A stretch of 64,000 nucleotides of DNA from Thozetella sp. PMI_491 (GCA_021432635.1 MU270060.1:372001-436000), one strand, 5' to 3'. Shown: positions 34,496 through 46,177, counted from the first letter of the stretch. Notes: generated by a model from the sequence alone, not told the origin. Made by a program: numbers and translations.

Positions 34496-34503
34496 TATAT
34501 AGG
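34496..34503 (+). promoter_or_regulatory. TATA box of the M28 aminopeptidase gene
   Basis: TATATAGG, 66 bp upstream of the ATG at 34562, following a C-rich stretch. Confidence 0.4.
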
Positions 34504-34561
34504 CGGTACGTCACCGAAACGATGAAGGGCTTTCCCGTCAACCTAATTTCACTTATTTACC

Positions 34562-36058
34562 ATGGGTTCCTACGTTGGCGCCTTGATCACTCTGTTCTCC
34601 ATCGTAAGTGCACAGTCCTGGGTGAACCTCCCGGGCAGCCTGTATGGAGGCGCACAGGGACCGTGGGCTTCGTCAGCCGAGGCCAGCTGGCCAGTGTCTC
34701 CTATCGGGGATGAGCTTCAGCCACAGCTGCCGGATGCGCAACTAATAGAGATGCTCGCCGAAGTCAACGCGACACGAATTGAATCTACCATAAAGGCACT
34801 AGTAAACTTCGGCACGCGGCATACCCTTTCGTCGCAGAACTCATCGACTCGTGGCATTGGCGCCGCGCGCGACTGGATATACCAAGAGATGAGGGCTGCG
34901 GCGGCGCTCTCGTCAGGCCACATGGATGTATTCTTTGACAGCTACATCCAGAAGTCTGCAAAGGAAAGGTCCATATTGTTTCCCGTCAACATCACCAACG
35001 TCGTGGCACGCATCAACGGAACCACCGACCCAAATCGTGTCTACGTCGTCACTGCCCACTATGATTCTAGAAGGCTCGATCCTAACGACTATACGGAAGA
35101 CGCACCGGGCGCTGATGACAACGCAAGCGGTGTGGCGGTCGTTCTAGAAATGGCCCGTATCTGTGCTGGCTTCAAGCCAGCAGCCACCATGATCTTTGCT
35201 GCGGTGGCGGCTGAGGAGCAAGGCTTGTTTGGCTCTAGGCACCTTGCAGCCACGCTCAAGGCCTCGGGAGCCAATGTCGAGGGCAACTGGAACAATGATA
35301 TTGTAGGTACTGGCAAATCTCAGCCATACTCGCCTATAAACGATCACACGGTACGACTATTCGGCGCAAGCCTGCTCTACCCAAACGCAACCTCAGCATC
35401 GTATGCTGAGCAAATCGGCCTAACGGGATACGAAAATGACTCACCAGCGCGGAACCTAGGCCGCTTCATTGCCGAGATTGCCGCCGGGGCAAGGGAGCAC
35501 GTGGACATGCAGGTTGCTCTCATCTACCGGCCGGATCGTTTCAGCCGTAGCGGGGATCACGAGGCGTTTCTCGAGCAAGGCTTTCCGGCGGTACGTTTTG
35601 TCGAGGCCGTGGAAGATTTTAAGCATCAGCACCAGGATACTCGAGTGCAAGATGGAACACAGTACGGGGACCTGATCGACTTCGTCGACTTCGAATACAC
35701 GGCACGCGTCGCGCGTGTCAACCTAGCGAGCATGTGGAGCGCCGCTAATGGGCCGGCCATGCCAGTCAATGCCACCATCTCGGGAATCGTCGGGCATCTC
35801 GCAAAGAGCAGGTCGACGCCGCCGGACCAAGTGAGCAACGAAAGCATGTGTTGGTGGACAACGGATAACGACCCTCTAGTGGCTGGTTATGAGCTGGTGT
35901 GGCGACCCAGCGGGGCGCTGCAGTGGTCACACAGTCTATACGTCGGCCGCGTAGGCAATGTGACGGTTAACCTAAGCAAAGACGATTTCCAATTTGGGAT
36001 TCGGGCAGTGGGACATGACGGGAAGAAAAGCCCTGCTGTGCTTCCGTACTCGTTGTAA
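34562..36058 (+). CDS. Secreted M28 family aminopeptidase
   Basis: Single exon, 498 aa. Signal peptide MGSYVGALITLFSIVSAQS. The M28 zinc site is complete: VVTAHYDSR (His, about 166), PGADDNASGVAV (bridging Asp, about 186), AAVAAEEQGLFGS (catalytic and ligand Glu, about 218-219), GNWNNDIVG (Asp, about 246) and FSRSGDHEAFLEQGF (His, about 332). The last ~110 residues (DPLVAGYELVWRPSG, VTVNLSKDDFQFGIRAVG) form a fibronectin-III-like domain, as in some secreted M28 exopeptidases. Several N-glycosylation sites. The enzyme should remove N-terminal residues from peptides outside the cell, a nutritional or virulence-related role. An upstream ATG at 34522 is out of frame. Confidence 0.9.
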   Translation: MGSYVGALITLFSIVSAQSWVNLPGSLYGGAQGPWASSAEASWPVSPIGDELQPQLPDAQLIEMLAEVNATRIESTIKALVNFGTRHTLSSQNSSTRGIGAARDWIYQEMRAAAALSSGHMDVFFDSYIQKSAKERSILFPVNITNVVARINGTTDPNRVYVVTAHYDSRRLDPNDYTEDAPGADDNASGVAVVLEMARICAGFKPAATMIFAAVAAEEQGLFGSRHLAATLKASGANVEGNWNNDIVGTGKSQPYSPINDHTVRLFGASLLYPNATSASYAEQIGLTGYENDSPARNLGRFIAEIAAGAREHVDMQVALIYRPDRFSRSGDHEAFLEQGFPAVRFVEAVEDFKHQHQDTRVQDGTQYGDLIDFVDFEYTARVARVNLASMWSAANGPAMPVNATISGIVGHLAKSRSTPPDQVSNESMCWWTTDNDPLVAGYELVWRPSGALQWSHSLYVGRVGNVTVNLSKDDFQFGIRAVGHDGKKSPAVLPYSL

Positions 36059-36261
36059 TAGAGGAGCCGTGCCGAGCCCTGACTAGTGTAGTTTCTGCCT
36101 GCCAAGACCGCCAAATCCCTCCCGACGGCACGCGACGCGACTGACAGTTGTTGGCGTTAGCGCGAGCTTCTACATCACCACATCTTGACTTCAATTAACC
36201 TTAATTTTGAGTCGCGCCAGAAGATTTGTATATCTCAAGTGTCTCCAACGGACAGAACAAG

Positions 36262-37179
36262 ATGGACTACACCTCCGACTCAAGTGGCGACTCAGAGCTA
36301 GACATGTGAGATTACTCAATAGTTCCCTATTCGCGTGCCTTGGTCGCTCAAACTCTCAATAAAGAGCTCATTGGCTGCTGCCTCCTCAGAGAACGGAAAG
36401 ATACTGACAATCCCTAATCGCACAGCCCCGCCGCGGCAGGCGATCAGACCTATTCCGACGACAGGCTTTACTTGCCTGGCCGGCCTAAGTCGATCGCAGG
36501 CATCGCGATGCGAGCTTTCTGCCTTGGAATCGCGCTTGCATCATCGCTGATTGCACTTGTTCTGGTCCGTTCACGGCATCCGTCATCTCCTCACTGGCGT
36601 CTAGCGTTTTATGGTGTCACACTCTCAACGTTTCACTTTCTCGAGTTCTGGACGACAGCCATATGCAACACCAGGGACGCGACGACCAAATCCTTCGTGC
36701 CCACAGAAAACATACCTGTATACATCATGGCACATGCGTTCGCATTTTTAGAATGCCTTGTGTATCGTGTTTTATATTGGCATTCCGGCTTCAAGCCGTT
36801 TCCTGGCCCACCCATCTCCGTCGTGCTTGGCCTTCCTTTGGTCATTGGAGGACAACTTATCCGCACTCTAGCCATCATTCACGCTGGTGCGGCCATTAGC
36901 CGCAGTAAGCAAAGCCGTCGGAGGGGCGGACGAGCTCTTGTTACGGGCGGCGTATATAGTGTTTTACGACATCCATCATACATTGGCTTCTTTTGGTGGG
37001 CCATTGGCACACAGATGGTTCTTGGCAACACCATCTCCTTCTTCGCCTTTGTGGTAGCTCTCTGGAGCTTTTTTGCTGGCCGGGTACGACGTGAAGAGGA
37101 GTACCTGCGTCATTCTTTCGGTAAACCCTATTTGGACTACAGGGAACGAGTCAGGACTATGATGCCCTTTATAGGATAG
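36262..37179 (+). CDS. Isoprenylcysteine carboxyl methyltransferase family protein
   Basis: Exons 36262-36305 and 36426-37179 (120-nt intron) give 265 aa. The first exon codes a short acidic leader (MDYTSDSSGDSELD). Five or six TM helices, and the family's C-terminal hallmarks LVTGGVYSVLRHPSYIGFFWW (RHPxYxG, SAM binding) and RREEEYLRHSFGKPYLDYRERV, are the ICMT/Ste14 signature. Ste14 methylates the C-terminal farnesylated Cys of CaaX proteins (Ras, a-factor pheromone) in the ER membrane. Length and motif order are those of fungal Ste14, so this is likely the true orthologue. Confidence 0.9.
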
Positions 37180-37419
37180 TATCAAATTGTGGCCTCCTCG
37201 TTATACATGATTAATATACTTATAGTGCCATTGCATCAGAATAGTATTAGTTCAAGCGAATTAAAAAAAAAAAAATTAGCTGCCGGTAGCCACCTATGTT
37301 ATCCGATGCTAACACAAGGCGGTGCAAAGAGTAAAATTCTAATGCACGAATGATGGCTTACAGCCCGGAAACCCAAGTCTAGGTTGGCAGGCTAACTAAG
37401 GGGGGCAGGATTTCCAAGG

Positions 37420-38747
37420 CTAACTAAGGGATTGCTCAGTAAAGATGCTCTGTCCCTCAGTATAAGTTGCCAGCCCTGGGTTGAGCCAGTCACCGATTAA
37501 CAAACAGCTATATTGCGGCCCACCCACTTGACCACCCGAGCCGCTAAGGCGCCACCGATGGTAAGGAATCTGGGAAGGATTCTGGACCGAATTTTGCAGC
37601 GTGAATTTGTAATGTGTGCCGTTGCCGAGGGTGTAGTCTAGAATCAGTCCCGTAGGAATCTGCTGGTTGGTGACAGGATCGGTGGTCTGTCCCGTAAGCT
37701 CCACGCTGATAGTATCGGTTGCCCTGCCCTCGCCAAAGAGCGAGCATTGGTTTTGCAGGACTCGGCCGTTATAGGCAACGTAGCCTTTTAAGATGTCCTT
37801 CGCGCGTGGAGACCCAAGTGCCTGAACCTCGAGATATGTCAAGTCGAATGGACCGCAAGAGCCCTGACCAGTGAGCCAGGTGTAGGCAAATTGGTTGATA
37901 GCCTGTGGAGCCCAGTTATGGTCGTGGTAGCCAATAGCGTTATCTAGGTATAGAGCTGAGCCGTCAACGGTGATGTCGACAACCGTAGCCGCCCTGGGCA
38001 TGGTGATGGCCCATCCAGTCTGCTCGTACAAGATAGCCTCATTGGCATTGAGAGTCTGACCGCTAGCAAGCGGGGTAAAGTACGGGGGCACGCCGGTTTC
38101 TTGGCAAGGGCCGTGGGCTGCCGTGCCCCCGTTCTGGAACGCAATGGTGCCAGTAAGCCCATTGTTTATATCGCTGAATGTGATGACTAGGTTCTGTCGA
38201 TGTCCAGACAATGCGAAGCTCCCGAGACCGCCCCAGGTACCAACTACAGCCTCTCCGGCGGTGACGATGGATGGCTTCTGGGCAACTGGCGTGGAGATGA
38301 AAAAACTAGTACCATTAGGGAACACCCCAGACACATCAAATCGGTACGTGGGATCCGCTGGGGCCCGGGTAAAAGCAAATCCTAGAATCATAGAGCGTGG
38401 CTTAGCCCTCATACGATAGTTTAGACAATGGTGAACAAACCTTCATAGAAGATGACCTCGACGGAGGGAACAATGCCGTTGACCTCAGGTGCTAGAGCCT
38501 GGAACCACCACCACTCTACAGCCTGGTTTCCAACACCAGGTGCTGGGTTTGTGATGTATTGGCCATCGAAAGCAGGAGGAATTGTCTCGTCCAAGGCCGT
38601 ATCGCGTTTCCGAGGCGTCAACGCTGGAGGCAGAATCTTGAATTAGCATACCTCTTTGCAAGTTGTTCTGCTACATGGCCATATACCGTTGCTAGTCGCC
38701 AGCAGGGAGGAGAGGGCCAGGGCCAGAACAGTCCGCGTCTGAACCAT
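37420..38747 (-). CDS. Secreted kievitone-hydratase-like (CrtC/AttH lipocalin-like) protein
   Basis: Minus-strand exons 38747-38687, 38623-38441, 38381-37420 (introns 63 and 59 nt) give 401 aa. Signal peptide MVQTRTVLALALSSLLATSNA, then LTPRKR, a possible Kex2 site. The core shows the family features AVEWWWFQAL, VEVIFYEG, FDVSGVFPNGTSF, the repeated-lipocalin LDNAIGYHDHNWAPQAINQF (the YHDHNWG block) and GSCGPFDLTYLEVQ. Relatives are kievitone hydratase of Fusarium, which detoxifies a bean phytoalexin, bacterial hydroxyneurosporene synthase, and fungal lipocalin-like Diels-Alderases of polyketide clusters. No PKS is nearby, and the signal peptide favours the secreted hydratase type. Substrate unknown. 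Confidence 0.85.
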
Positions 38748-40623
38748 ATTGAAATTCGACGGAATGATGGGGTTAGGGCAGAAGACTATGAGCGATGGTC
38801 AGCCGGTAGGGATTGGTAACTAGCGACAGATCGTGGTTAAATATCTCTTGAAGTGTAACTTCCCCTGCTCTGCCATTCGGTTCCTTCGGAAATACTAGTA
38901 CAGTTACAATCGAGGGTTTGGGCAAGCTTCCCAGATCAAGTTGATAGGTCATCAGCGCTAATACGTTTGCAGGACCGGAATAAGCCCCCCCCCCCTGGTC
39001 TAATAGCTTGCCCCTGAGGCAAAAAGAAGCTTAAAGGGTTTAGTTACCGCATTGCCGTATCGCGCCTGTTTCGGATTTACACTCATTCAAATACGAAAAA
39101 ACACGAAAAATACGACAGAGGGTAAAGCGAGTAGTGCGATGTACACCCTCCGCGTGATAATCTAGGGTGGAGGAAGTTCTACCGGGTTGCCCAGCAGGCA
39201 GCGGAGCAGTACCGACTACGGCCCATCCACACTACGTCTCCACTGCCCCTTATGACATTGAGCATGAAAAATGAGGCTTGCTTACTAGATATTCATAATA
39301 CCACTGCTACTCTAGGGTTTCGACTGACGGATAAATTTTGCTACAGGGGAGTGGCCTGTAAATCCTCCAGTTTTACCAAGCCCTTGCTTGGGTGGGGGGT
39401 TAGCGTAGGTAATTGAAGCCATGGCTGCTATGAGTCGTATAGCCCTTTAACCAATCACAGATGTCTGACACTGTCTCTATGCTATGTTGTCTCCCTCACA
39501 ACCCGAGCTGACCGCAGAATCGGCTTACATTTGTGGCTCGTTAGTAAGCTTAGGCCTCCTCCAGTTGAGAGTTGGTAGAGGTTCGTGGGGGGTTTTTGGC
39601 TGTTTCACTAGTTGCTAAGTTCCGCAAGGTAATAGCGGTCATAACCACATCTGGCTATCACGAACGAAACAAAATGCCGCATAGTAGCCTCTGAAGTTCA
39701 AATCAGGTGCCAGAAACGCCCATCTGAATGCCCCAGAAAGAAGCAGGTTCGCAGCAGTGCGAGGGAACACCTCGCCTAGGAACACGATAGCTTTCTATCG
39801 ACTTTAAGCGCCTAGCCGCTTATGGAGCTAACTTGCTATTAAATCTTGTGAGGTGGACAGTTTAAATATTGGATCACTGTCCTCATATGGATAGAGTTAC
39901 TTAAAACCCTCCACTGTAAGTGGCGAGAAGGAGCCATTGCATCTCTCATGCCATACCAAGCTCAACCTCGTCATGTTAAGAAGGGCAGCAAAATTAAATA
40001 AAGCTTCACAGCTACAGAAGAAGACATGTGGATTCTCTCTGTGCCCAGTAACGTCATCTGTCGGTTATTGCGCGTTGACCCCGACTCTCTCAGCCGCAAT
40101 CTTGGTTTGCATCGGCCATATTCCCTGCTGGCAACCATGCCCAGTACGCTAGAAACCAGCGAGGCAATCCAACTCCGGCCGGCACTGCAAGAAATTTCCT
40201 TATTGGCCTGACATTACTCTGTGCTCCCCCAGCCGGCGCTAGCTGCAGGAGGCTGATCAACGAACGCCTCAGATGGTAGCCATCGGCCCCATGCCAAGCT
40301 GCGATCCCTGTGCCGAGAACCTGTGCGATTGGGCGGACCAGGGTGCTCCAACGGTTACATCATTCCAGCTGAAAGTTTCATGTCGTTCTGGCGATCTAGG
40401 ATCGGGAAATGAGCCGCACGATCAACAGCGGCACGGGGTACATAGTAGCGGCTAACGGCGCCGCGTAGCTTGACAGTGCAAATTTCTTCCATACCATTTC
40501 CTCCATAGACACGGTCAAAGTTTACGATCTGCCTGTTCATTGGAAAGTTTATTTGCTGCATGTAAGCTGGTCAAACCACGTGAAAACACCTCTAGTACCG
40601 GAGACGAGGGCGACAGCTTCAAC
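38748..40623. other. Gene-poor region
   Basis: About 1.9 kb without a supported gene. It includes a C11 run (38985-38995). Small plus-strand frames at 39937-40455 show no family likeness. Confidence 0.5.
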
Positions 40624-41460
40624 ATGGAGCAGGTGACGGTATCTCAACCCAAATATGTCTCGCCGAAGGGCATGTGGGTTTCCAAATTTGTTTTGCGTAG
40701 CATCACGTTCATCGTCGCAGTCTCTACTCTTGGTCTAGTATCCAATCTTGCAACCGGAATTGTGTTCAGCTTTCTCCCTTTGGCATTTGTTGGCTCACCT
40801 GTAGGTTTTCTGCATAGCGAACTAGCGTCTTTTGTGACAACTTCGCATTTACTGACAAAACCTGTTTCTTTGCATCTAGGCGATCCTCTCCATTTGCTGG
40901 TGTTTCGCCGAGGGCATTTGTATCACAGCGCGAGGTGGCCATCGAGGCATACATCCCGGAGCGAATGTCGGCGTCGATCTAGTGCTTTGGCTCTCATTTG
41001 CCGCCCTCGCGGTCACGGTCGGCCTATTTGGCATCACAGATACAAATTACAACACGACAATATTCTCTGCATCTATCTCAAGGAGCAGTAGCTCTTATCG
41101 TTCTTTGATATCTGCTTCTGCGGATAAAGGCAAGGTAGTACTTGGACTCGGGGCTTTATTAATGTAAGTCCAGCAGGCTAATCGCCATCTCGTGCATTTT
41201 TGGCCACAATATATCTGACCTGGAGTTTGCATCACAGGGTGTTGCACTTTACGACCTTCGTCATAGCCTGCTACGGGACCAACGTCCGGAACAAGTTGCC
41301 ACGTCAGAAGATCATCTCTGTGACTGCTCCATACGACCCCAACATGATGCCGGGACAGCAGGTGGCGGTGGATGCACAAGCGATTTATGTTCAGCGGGTA
41401 CCACATGATGGGTTGCATCCTGTTCAGATGCAACAAGTGCCACCAGAACACTCCCAATAG
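40624..41460 (+). CDS. Four-TM (MARVEL-like) membrane protein
   Basis: Exons 40624-40800, 40880-41163, 41238-41460 (introns 79 and 74 nt) join in phase to 227 aa. Four hydrophobic segments: FVLRSITFIVAVSTLGLVSN, AILSICWCFAEGICI, VDLVLWLSFAALAVTVGLFG and LGLGALLMVLHFTTFVIAC, the spacing of MARVEL-domain fungal proteins. After TM4 there is a ~65-residue cytoplasmic Pro/Gln-rich tail with MQQVPPEHSQ at the end. Small proteins of this kind are plasma-membrane or vesicle proteins without a defined role. An in-frame ATG at 40540 would add 28 residues; the ATG at 40624 (AACATGGAGC) is preferred. Confidence 0.72.
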
Positions 41461-41718
41461 CAGTCTACCCTAGCAATTAGAGATGACTTTTGGTAATTAG
41501 TTTCCACCGTTAGGTGCAGGTGCTACAATTACATTGTAATGATATCAAAGGGGTAGATCTATGTATACCTAGAAGTATATACGGCTTCTTGTCCCTACAA
41601 TTCGGATTCATCATGGCTTTAAGCCAGGTCCCTGCTTCCAGCGATCTTGATGTTGTCGAACCCCTTGGGCTATCACGTGACTTCGCCGACAGTTCCAACC
41701 ACCGACACGGGCATCTGC

Positions 41719-41725
41719 CTTATCT
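41719..41725 (-). promoter_or_regulatory. GATA site (AGATAAG)
   Basis: AGATAAG on the minus strand, 176 bp upstream of the DUF1989 fusion start. Matches the HGATAR site of nitrogen-regulating GATA factors (AreA/Nit2). Confidence 0.4.
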
Positions 41726-41836
41726 CTTGGCCGATCTCTCCACCCGCTAGTGCCGATCAAGCTCATGGAACAGAATATAACATGCGCCGGCTACTGCATT
41801 GCTCATGGCCTGTCCTAAAGCTCATCTTGGAGCATT

Positions 41837-41843
41837 AGATAAG
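41837..41843 (+). promoter_or_regulatory. GATA site (AGATAAG)
   Basis: AGATAAG, 58 bp upstream of the DUF1989 fusion ATG; second of a pair with the site at 41719. Paired sites are typical of AreA/Nit2-dependent promoters. Confidence 0.45.
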
Positions 41844-41900
41844 CACTTCTCTAGTGAAGTCAGAGATCCAACTTATTTGTGAAAGCTATTGTGCAGTAGA

Positions 41901-43624
41901 ATGGCGATTATTCCGGCACGCAAGGCTGTAGCCTTTCTGGCCAAAAAGGGCCAAGACATCAAAGTCATCAACACCTATGGCAAGCAAGTTGTCGATTTCT
42001 GGGCCTTCAATCCCACCGACCCGAACGATTTTCTCTCCATGGTGCATACTCGAACTATATTGCTGAAGGTGGCCCTATCCAAGGGTGACAACCTGTACAG
42101 CACTCGACGAAAGCCCATTTTGACCCTCACAGAGGACACCACTAAGGGCGTGCACGATATCATTTGGTCAGCTTGCGATGCCGAGAGATACCGCATGCAA
42201 GGTTATGATGGCTACCACGACAACTGCACCGACAACATGCACAAGGTCTGTAGGGCAATTGAACCCAATAGCTGATTTCTATACTGGGGCACTGTCTCAC
42301 GCTAAAGATACAGGCTATCAGCACAGCCTTCCCTGACTTCCACATCGCTGAGGATTGGGTTCCGGACCCTCTCAACCTTTTCATGAACGTGGCTATCGAT
42401 CACCATGGCGCGCTGGACATTAGGGTCCCCACTAGCGAGAAGGGGCAGTTTGTTGTGCTCAAAGCCCAGACAGACCTAATTATCGTAATGAGCTCGTGCC
42501 CACAAGATATGGCTCCTGTTAACGGGGGAATGCCCACGGACTGTGAATACCAGCTGTCAGGCGAAAACGTCTCGCCCTCCGCTGGCCTAGTCTCAATTCC
42601 GGTCCGAAAATCCCGCCGGAACGTAAAGGTTGCACTTTCAATCGACTTTGACGCGGTCTCGCATTGGCTTGGGACTGGTTGCCATCCGGATAACAATATG
42701 GCCGACTACAGTTCGGGCATCTTTTCCGGCCAGGTCGGGGTATACCGTCTTATCAATCTCTTCAAGAAGTATGAAATTGCCGATAAGGTCACTTGGTTCA
42801 TCCCAGGCCACACTGTTGAGACATTCCCGGCGTCTGCTCGTGCGGTGTTGGAATCGGGGGCTGAAATTGGTCTCCACGGTTATTCTCACGAAGGAATCTA
42901 TCAAATGACGGAGGACCAAGAGCGAGACGTCCTTGTCAAATGGTATGCTGCCCTTCCCAATAGGATACGGAGCTAAGGGGGGTTGTTTGAGGTGCTTATG
43001 CTAACGAAATATTATAGCATCGAGGTCGCAACCCAGCTTGTGGGCAAGAAGCCCCGAGGCTACCGTGCTCCCATGTATACTATTCGGGAAACCACCGTGG
43101 AACTGCTGCGGCAACATGGATTCCTTTACGACTCATCCCTTATGCACCATGACTCACAGCCTTATTTCACACCAAGCGACCCTCCAATCAAGACGATTGA
43201 CTTCTCTCAGCCGGCATCCTCATGGCTGCAGCCGACACCTATCGCGTCGCAAGGCTATCCAGATGGCAAGCATCCACTAGTCGAGCTGCCGTGCGGCTGG
43301 TACAACGAGGATATGATGCCCTTGCAGTATCTACCACATCTGGCAAACAGCATGGGCTACGTATCGACTCGGGTTGTCGAACAGATGTGGAAAGACAAAT
43401 TCATGTGGCTGTGGGAGAATAGCCGCGAGGGTAACGACGCGGCTGACTTCATCTTCCCTATCTTGGTGCACCCAGACACCAGTGGCATGGCACATATTAT
43501 TGGAATGGTGGAGCGTGTAGTGCAATGGTTGCAGCACTTTGGCGACGAAGTACACTTCTGTACCCACGAACAGATCGCCACTGCGTGGCTCGACGTTGAA
43601 AAGAAGGCTGCTGGAAAGGCCTAA
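41901..43624 (+). CDS. DUF1989 / polysaccharide deacetylase (PuuE-like) fusion
   Basis: Exons 41901-42245, 42314-42942, 43018-43624 (introns 68 and 75 nt) give 526 aa. Residues 1-~205 are a DUF1989 (urea-carboxylase-associated) domain: INTYGKQVVDFWAFNP, HDNCTDNMHKA, PDPLNLFMNVAID and MSSCPQDMAPVNGG (about 177). DUF1989 members CgdA/CgdB form carboxyguanidine deiminase in Pseudomonas. Residues ~215-526 are a NodB-fold deacetylase of the PuuE allantoinase / PgdA branch: ALSIDFDAVSHWLGTG (metal Asp, about 226), VTWFIPGHTVETFP, LHGYSHEGIYQMT (His pair, about 303-306), KPRGYRAPMY (about 337), ending in a conserved HPDTSGMAHIIGMVERVV block. It likely hydrolyses a ureide or C-N substrate in the cytosol (no signal peptide). 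The junction at about 205-215 has no stop or intron, so it is a true fusion. Confidence 0.85.
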
Positions 43625-44478
43625 GAGATGTTGATATTTTCGTGCCAACGAATGGCTGGTGCAGAAATGCGCGAATCTCTTCTAAGCCAAGCCCCACATG
43701 CAAGGCTTCTCGTGAAGGCAGTGTTGCTACGGTCGGGGGTTCGATGTGCTAAATTGTGCTACACATCTTGTATCAGCAGGTTACTCCAAAACAAGGCTAA
43801 CTTAGTTATAACTCAAGATTGCTGCCTCCTAGTTGTGGTATATCGGGTGTTGAGTGCCGAATTCAGAGATAGCCAAGCAATAGCTGCTTACAAGAAATAC
43901 TTATTAAGCAATAAATAACTAGAGCTCTTTAGAAATAGATCACGGTGCCAGCAGTCTGATTCATCCACTATGTCTGAGGTACGGGGTGGCTCGCCCCTCT
44001 CTATGAGTCTGAAGCGATTGTTTACCCGTGCTGGTTTGGCCGTTAAGCCGAAGGCCGAGGAAACCGCATGTATGTGTTTTGTTGCATGCATTCACTCAAG
44101 TTCCCCGTGGAGGGGCGGGGATGCAAGGTTCGCCGCTAGCACCGCCGAAAGCTAGCACCGCCGAAAAGCAAGTGGCGGGGAACTCCGGGCGATAGCTTAC
44201 AGTCGTTTCATCTAAAGCAGGAGTGAAGTAATTACTGATCGTAATGCACTGGGACTGGCTTGCTTAATTCGTCCTACAAGTGTCCCAATCAATGTCTCAG
44301 TCAATTGGCATCTAGTGTGCCACATAATACCCCAGGATAGAATATAATTTCTAAAACTCTTTTCGGACACTGCCTCTTCCATTCTACCCCTTGTGTCATA
44401 GCGGCGTATAACATCGACTTAGCTAGGGAAGTACGACGACTAGCTGTCTCTACCGCCGCGGTGGTAGGAAGATTTGCG
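43625..44478. other. Intergenic region
   Basis: Between the DUF1989 fusion and the M20 gene. It contains a 16-bp unit repeated twice in tandem (44135-44166) and a CGATAG site at 44190. No gene supported. Confidence 0.5.
44135..44166. repeat. Two-copy 16-bp tandem repeat
   Basis: GCTAGCACCGCCGAAA occurs twice head to tail, with a third partial match (CGCCGAAAAG) overlapping the end. Confidence 0.8.
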
Positions 44479-46016
44479 ATGACAGTAGTTTCGATGGCCA
44501 GAACAGCCCCTAGCCTTTATGGAGGCTTAAAGATCAATGGTCCTAGATTGCTAGAGTCGATACACGCGACATGCCAATTTGGCAGTGCCCACCGCTATGG
44601 AGAGTAAGTTGGGCAAATGCTTTGATACCAATTTGACTTGTCTCCTCTTCCCAACCTTTGCCAGGGACGCTGACACAGACTGCAGTCACCCCACGGAAAC
44701 AGGAATGGCCCGGCTCTCTCTAGATGACAATGATAAAAAAGTACGAAACTGGCTCCGGGAGCAGGTGGAAGCGCTAGGTTGCGACATGAAAGTAGATCAA
44801 ATGGGCAACATGTTCGCCGTCCGACAAGGAAAGGCCAAAAATGCAGCACCAGTCATGATGGGATCGCACCTCGATACGCAGCCCACGGGTGGCAGATATG
44901 ACGGCATCCTTGGAGTCCTTGCAGCTTTAGAAGTCCTGAGAACTTTGCACGAAAACGACTACGAGACGGAGGGCCCTGTAGGACTTATAAACTGGACCAA
45001 GTTAGTTCAGTCCGCAGTAGCCAGCACCCCTTTTGTGTTTGTTCACGAGTAAGCTAACATTCCTGTTACTCGGTAGCGAAGAGGGAGCTCGGTTCCCTAT
45101 GGTAACTGTCTCTTCCGGGGTGTGGGCTGAGACAGTCCCGCTCGAAACGGCATGGAACTGCAAAGAGGTAATAGGGTTAAGACCGGGTTCCGAGCCGCAG
45201 ACGATGAAGCAAGAGCTTGAGCGAATTGGGTTTCTTGGCGACATCCCAGCCTCTTATAAATCATTGCCCATCGCAGCCCATTTTGAGGTCCATATTGAAC
45301 AAGGGCCTATTCTTGAGCAGGAGGGGCGAACTATTGGTGTTGTTACAGGCGGTCAAGCCTACAATTGGTATGAAGTCGAAATTACGGGGCGTGATAGCCA
45401 TGCCGGCACAACACCTTTCTCGGCTCGGAAAGACGCCATATTGGCAGCGGCCAAGATGATAACATCCTCTAATCGGGTTGCCAAAGAGTGTTCAGGTCTA
45501 ATCACGACCGGCATCATCCGTGCAGAGCCCGGGAGTGTGAATACCATGGCACGAACAGTTCGATTCACACTTGACTGCCGCCATCCTGATGATGCCGCAC
45601 TTTCAGAGATGGTTTCGAAGTGTCGTGTGTTATTCGACAAAATCTCCAAAGAGGAGTGTGAATTAGGAGTCACTGTCAACTGGACGACTCTCACGGAGAA
45701 CCCTGCAGTCAAGTTTCATCCAGACTGTATAGCAGCCATCGAGGAAGCGGCGCATGAAGTGTGCTCCTCTCCAGAGCGTAGCTCCGGGGAGCCTGGGAAA
45801 GGTTGGAGACATATGTTGAGCGGAGCGGGCCACGACAGCTGCAATACCAGTAAGCGCTGCCCTACGGCCATGATCTTCACCCCGACCAGGAATGGCGCAA
45901 GTCACTGCCCAGATGAGTACTGCAGCCCAGAGGGCTGTATCGCGGGTGCTCAGGTCTTACTTGGCGCAGTGGTACGATATGATGCGATGCGGCCTCAACG
46001 AGAAGACTTATCCTAA
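44479..46016 (+). CDS. M20 allantoate/N-carbamoyl amidohydrolase
   Basis: Exons 44479-44603, 44686-45000, 45077-46016 (introns 82 and 76 nt) give 459 aa. The joints restore the family blocks HRYGDHPTETGMARL and INWTNEEGARFPMV, which supports the model. Metal and catalytic residues of the M20 AllC / beta-ureidopropionase / hydantoinase-carbamoylase group are present: MMGSHLDTQPTGGRYDGILG (His, Asp), NEEGARF (Glu pair), AAHFEVHIEQGPILE (His), GRDSHAGTTPFSARKDA, and near the end LSGAGHDS and ASHCPDEYCSPEG. The enzyme cleaves a carbamoyl or ureido group with release of ammonia and CO2. Beside a PuuE-like allantoinase domain, allantoate amidohydrolase is a natural guess; N-carbamoyl-amino-acid hydrolase is the alternative. 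ATG at 44494 is a second possible start. Confidence 0.88.
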
Positions 46017-46177
46017 GATATCATTGGGAGGAGAATTCGGATCGTGACGATGGTGCGAATACCAAATAAGTAGAGATATAAATGATTAGATTGTGAAGCT
46101 TGCGAGATTGTCTATGATCTGCGGACAGCATATCTCGTTTGGGGCAAGGCACGGCTAGACATTTTATTTCTCACGCT

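Larger units (their letters stand above)
41461..41900. other. Intergenic promoter region of the DUF1989 fusion gene
   Basis: No gene. Holds two AGATAAG sites, described separately. Confidence 0.5.
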
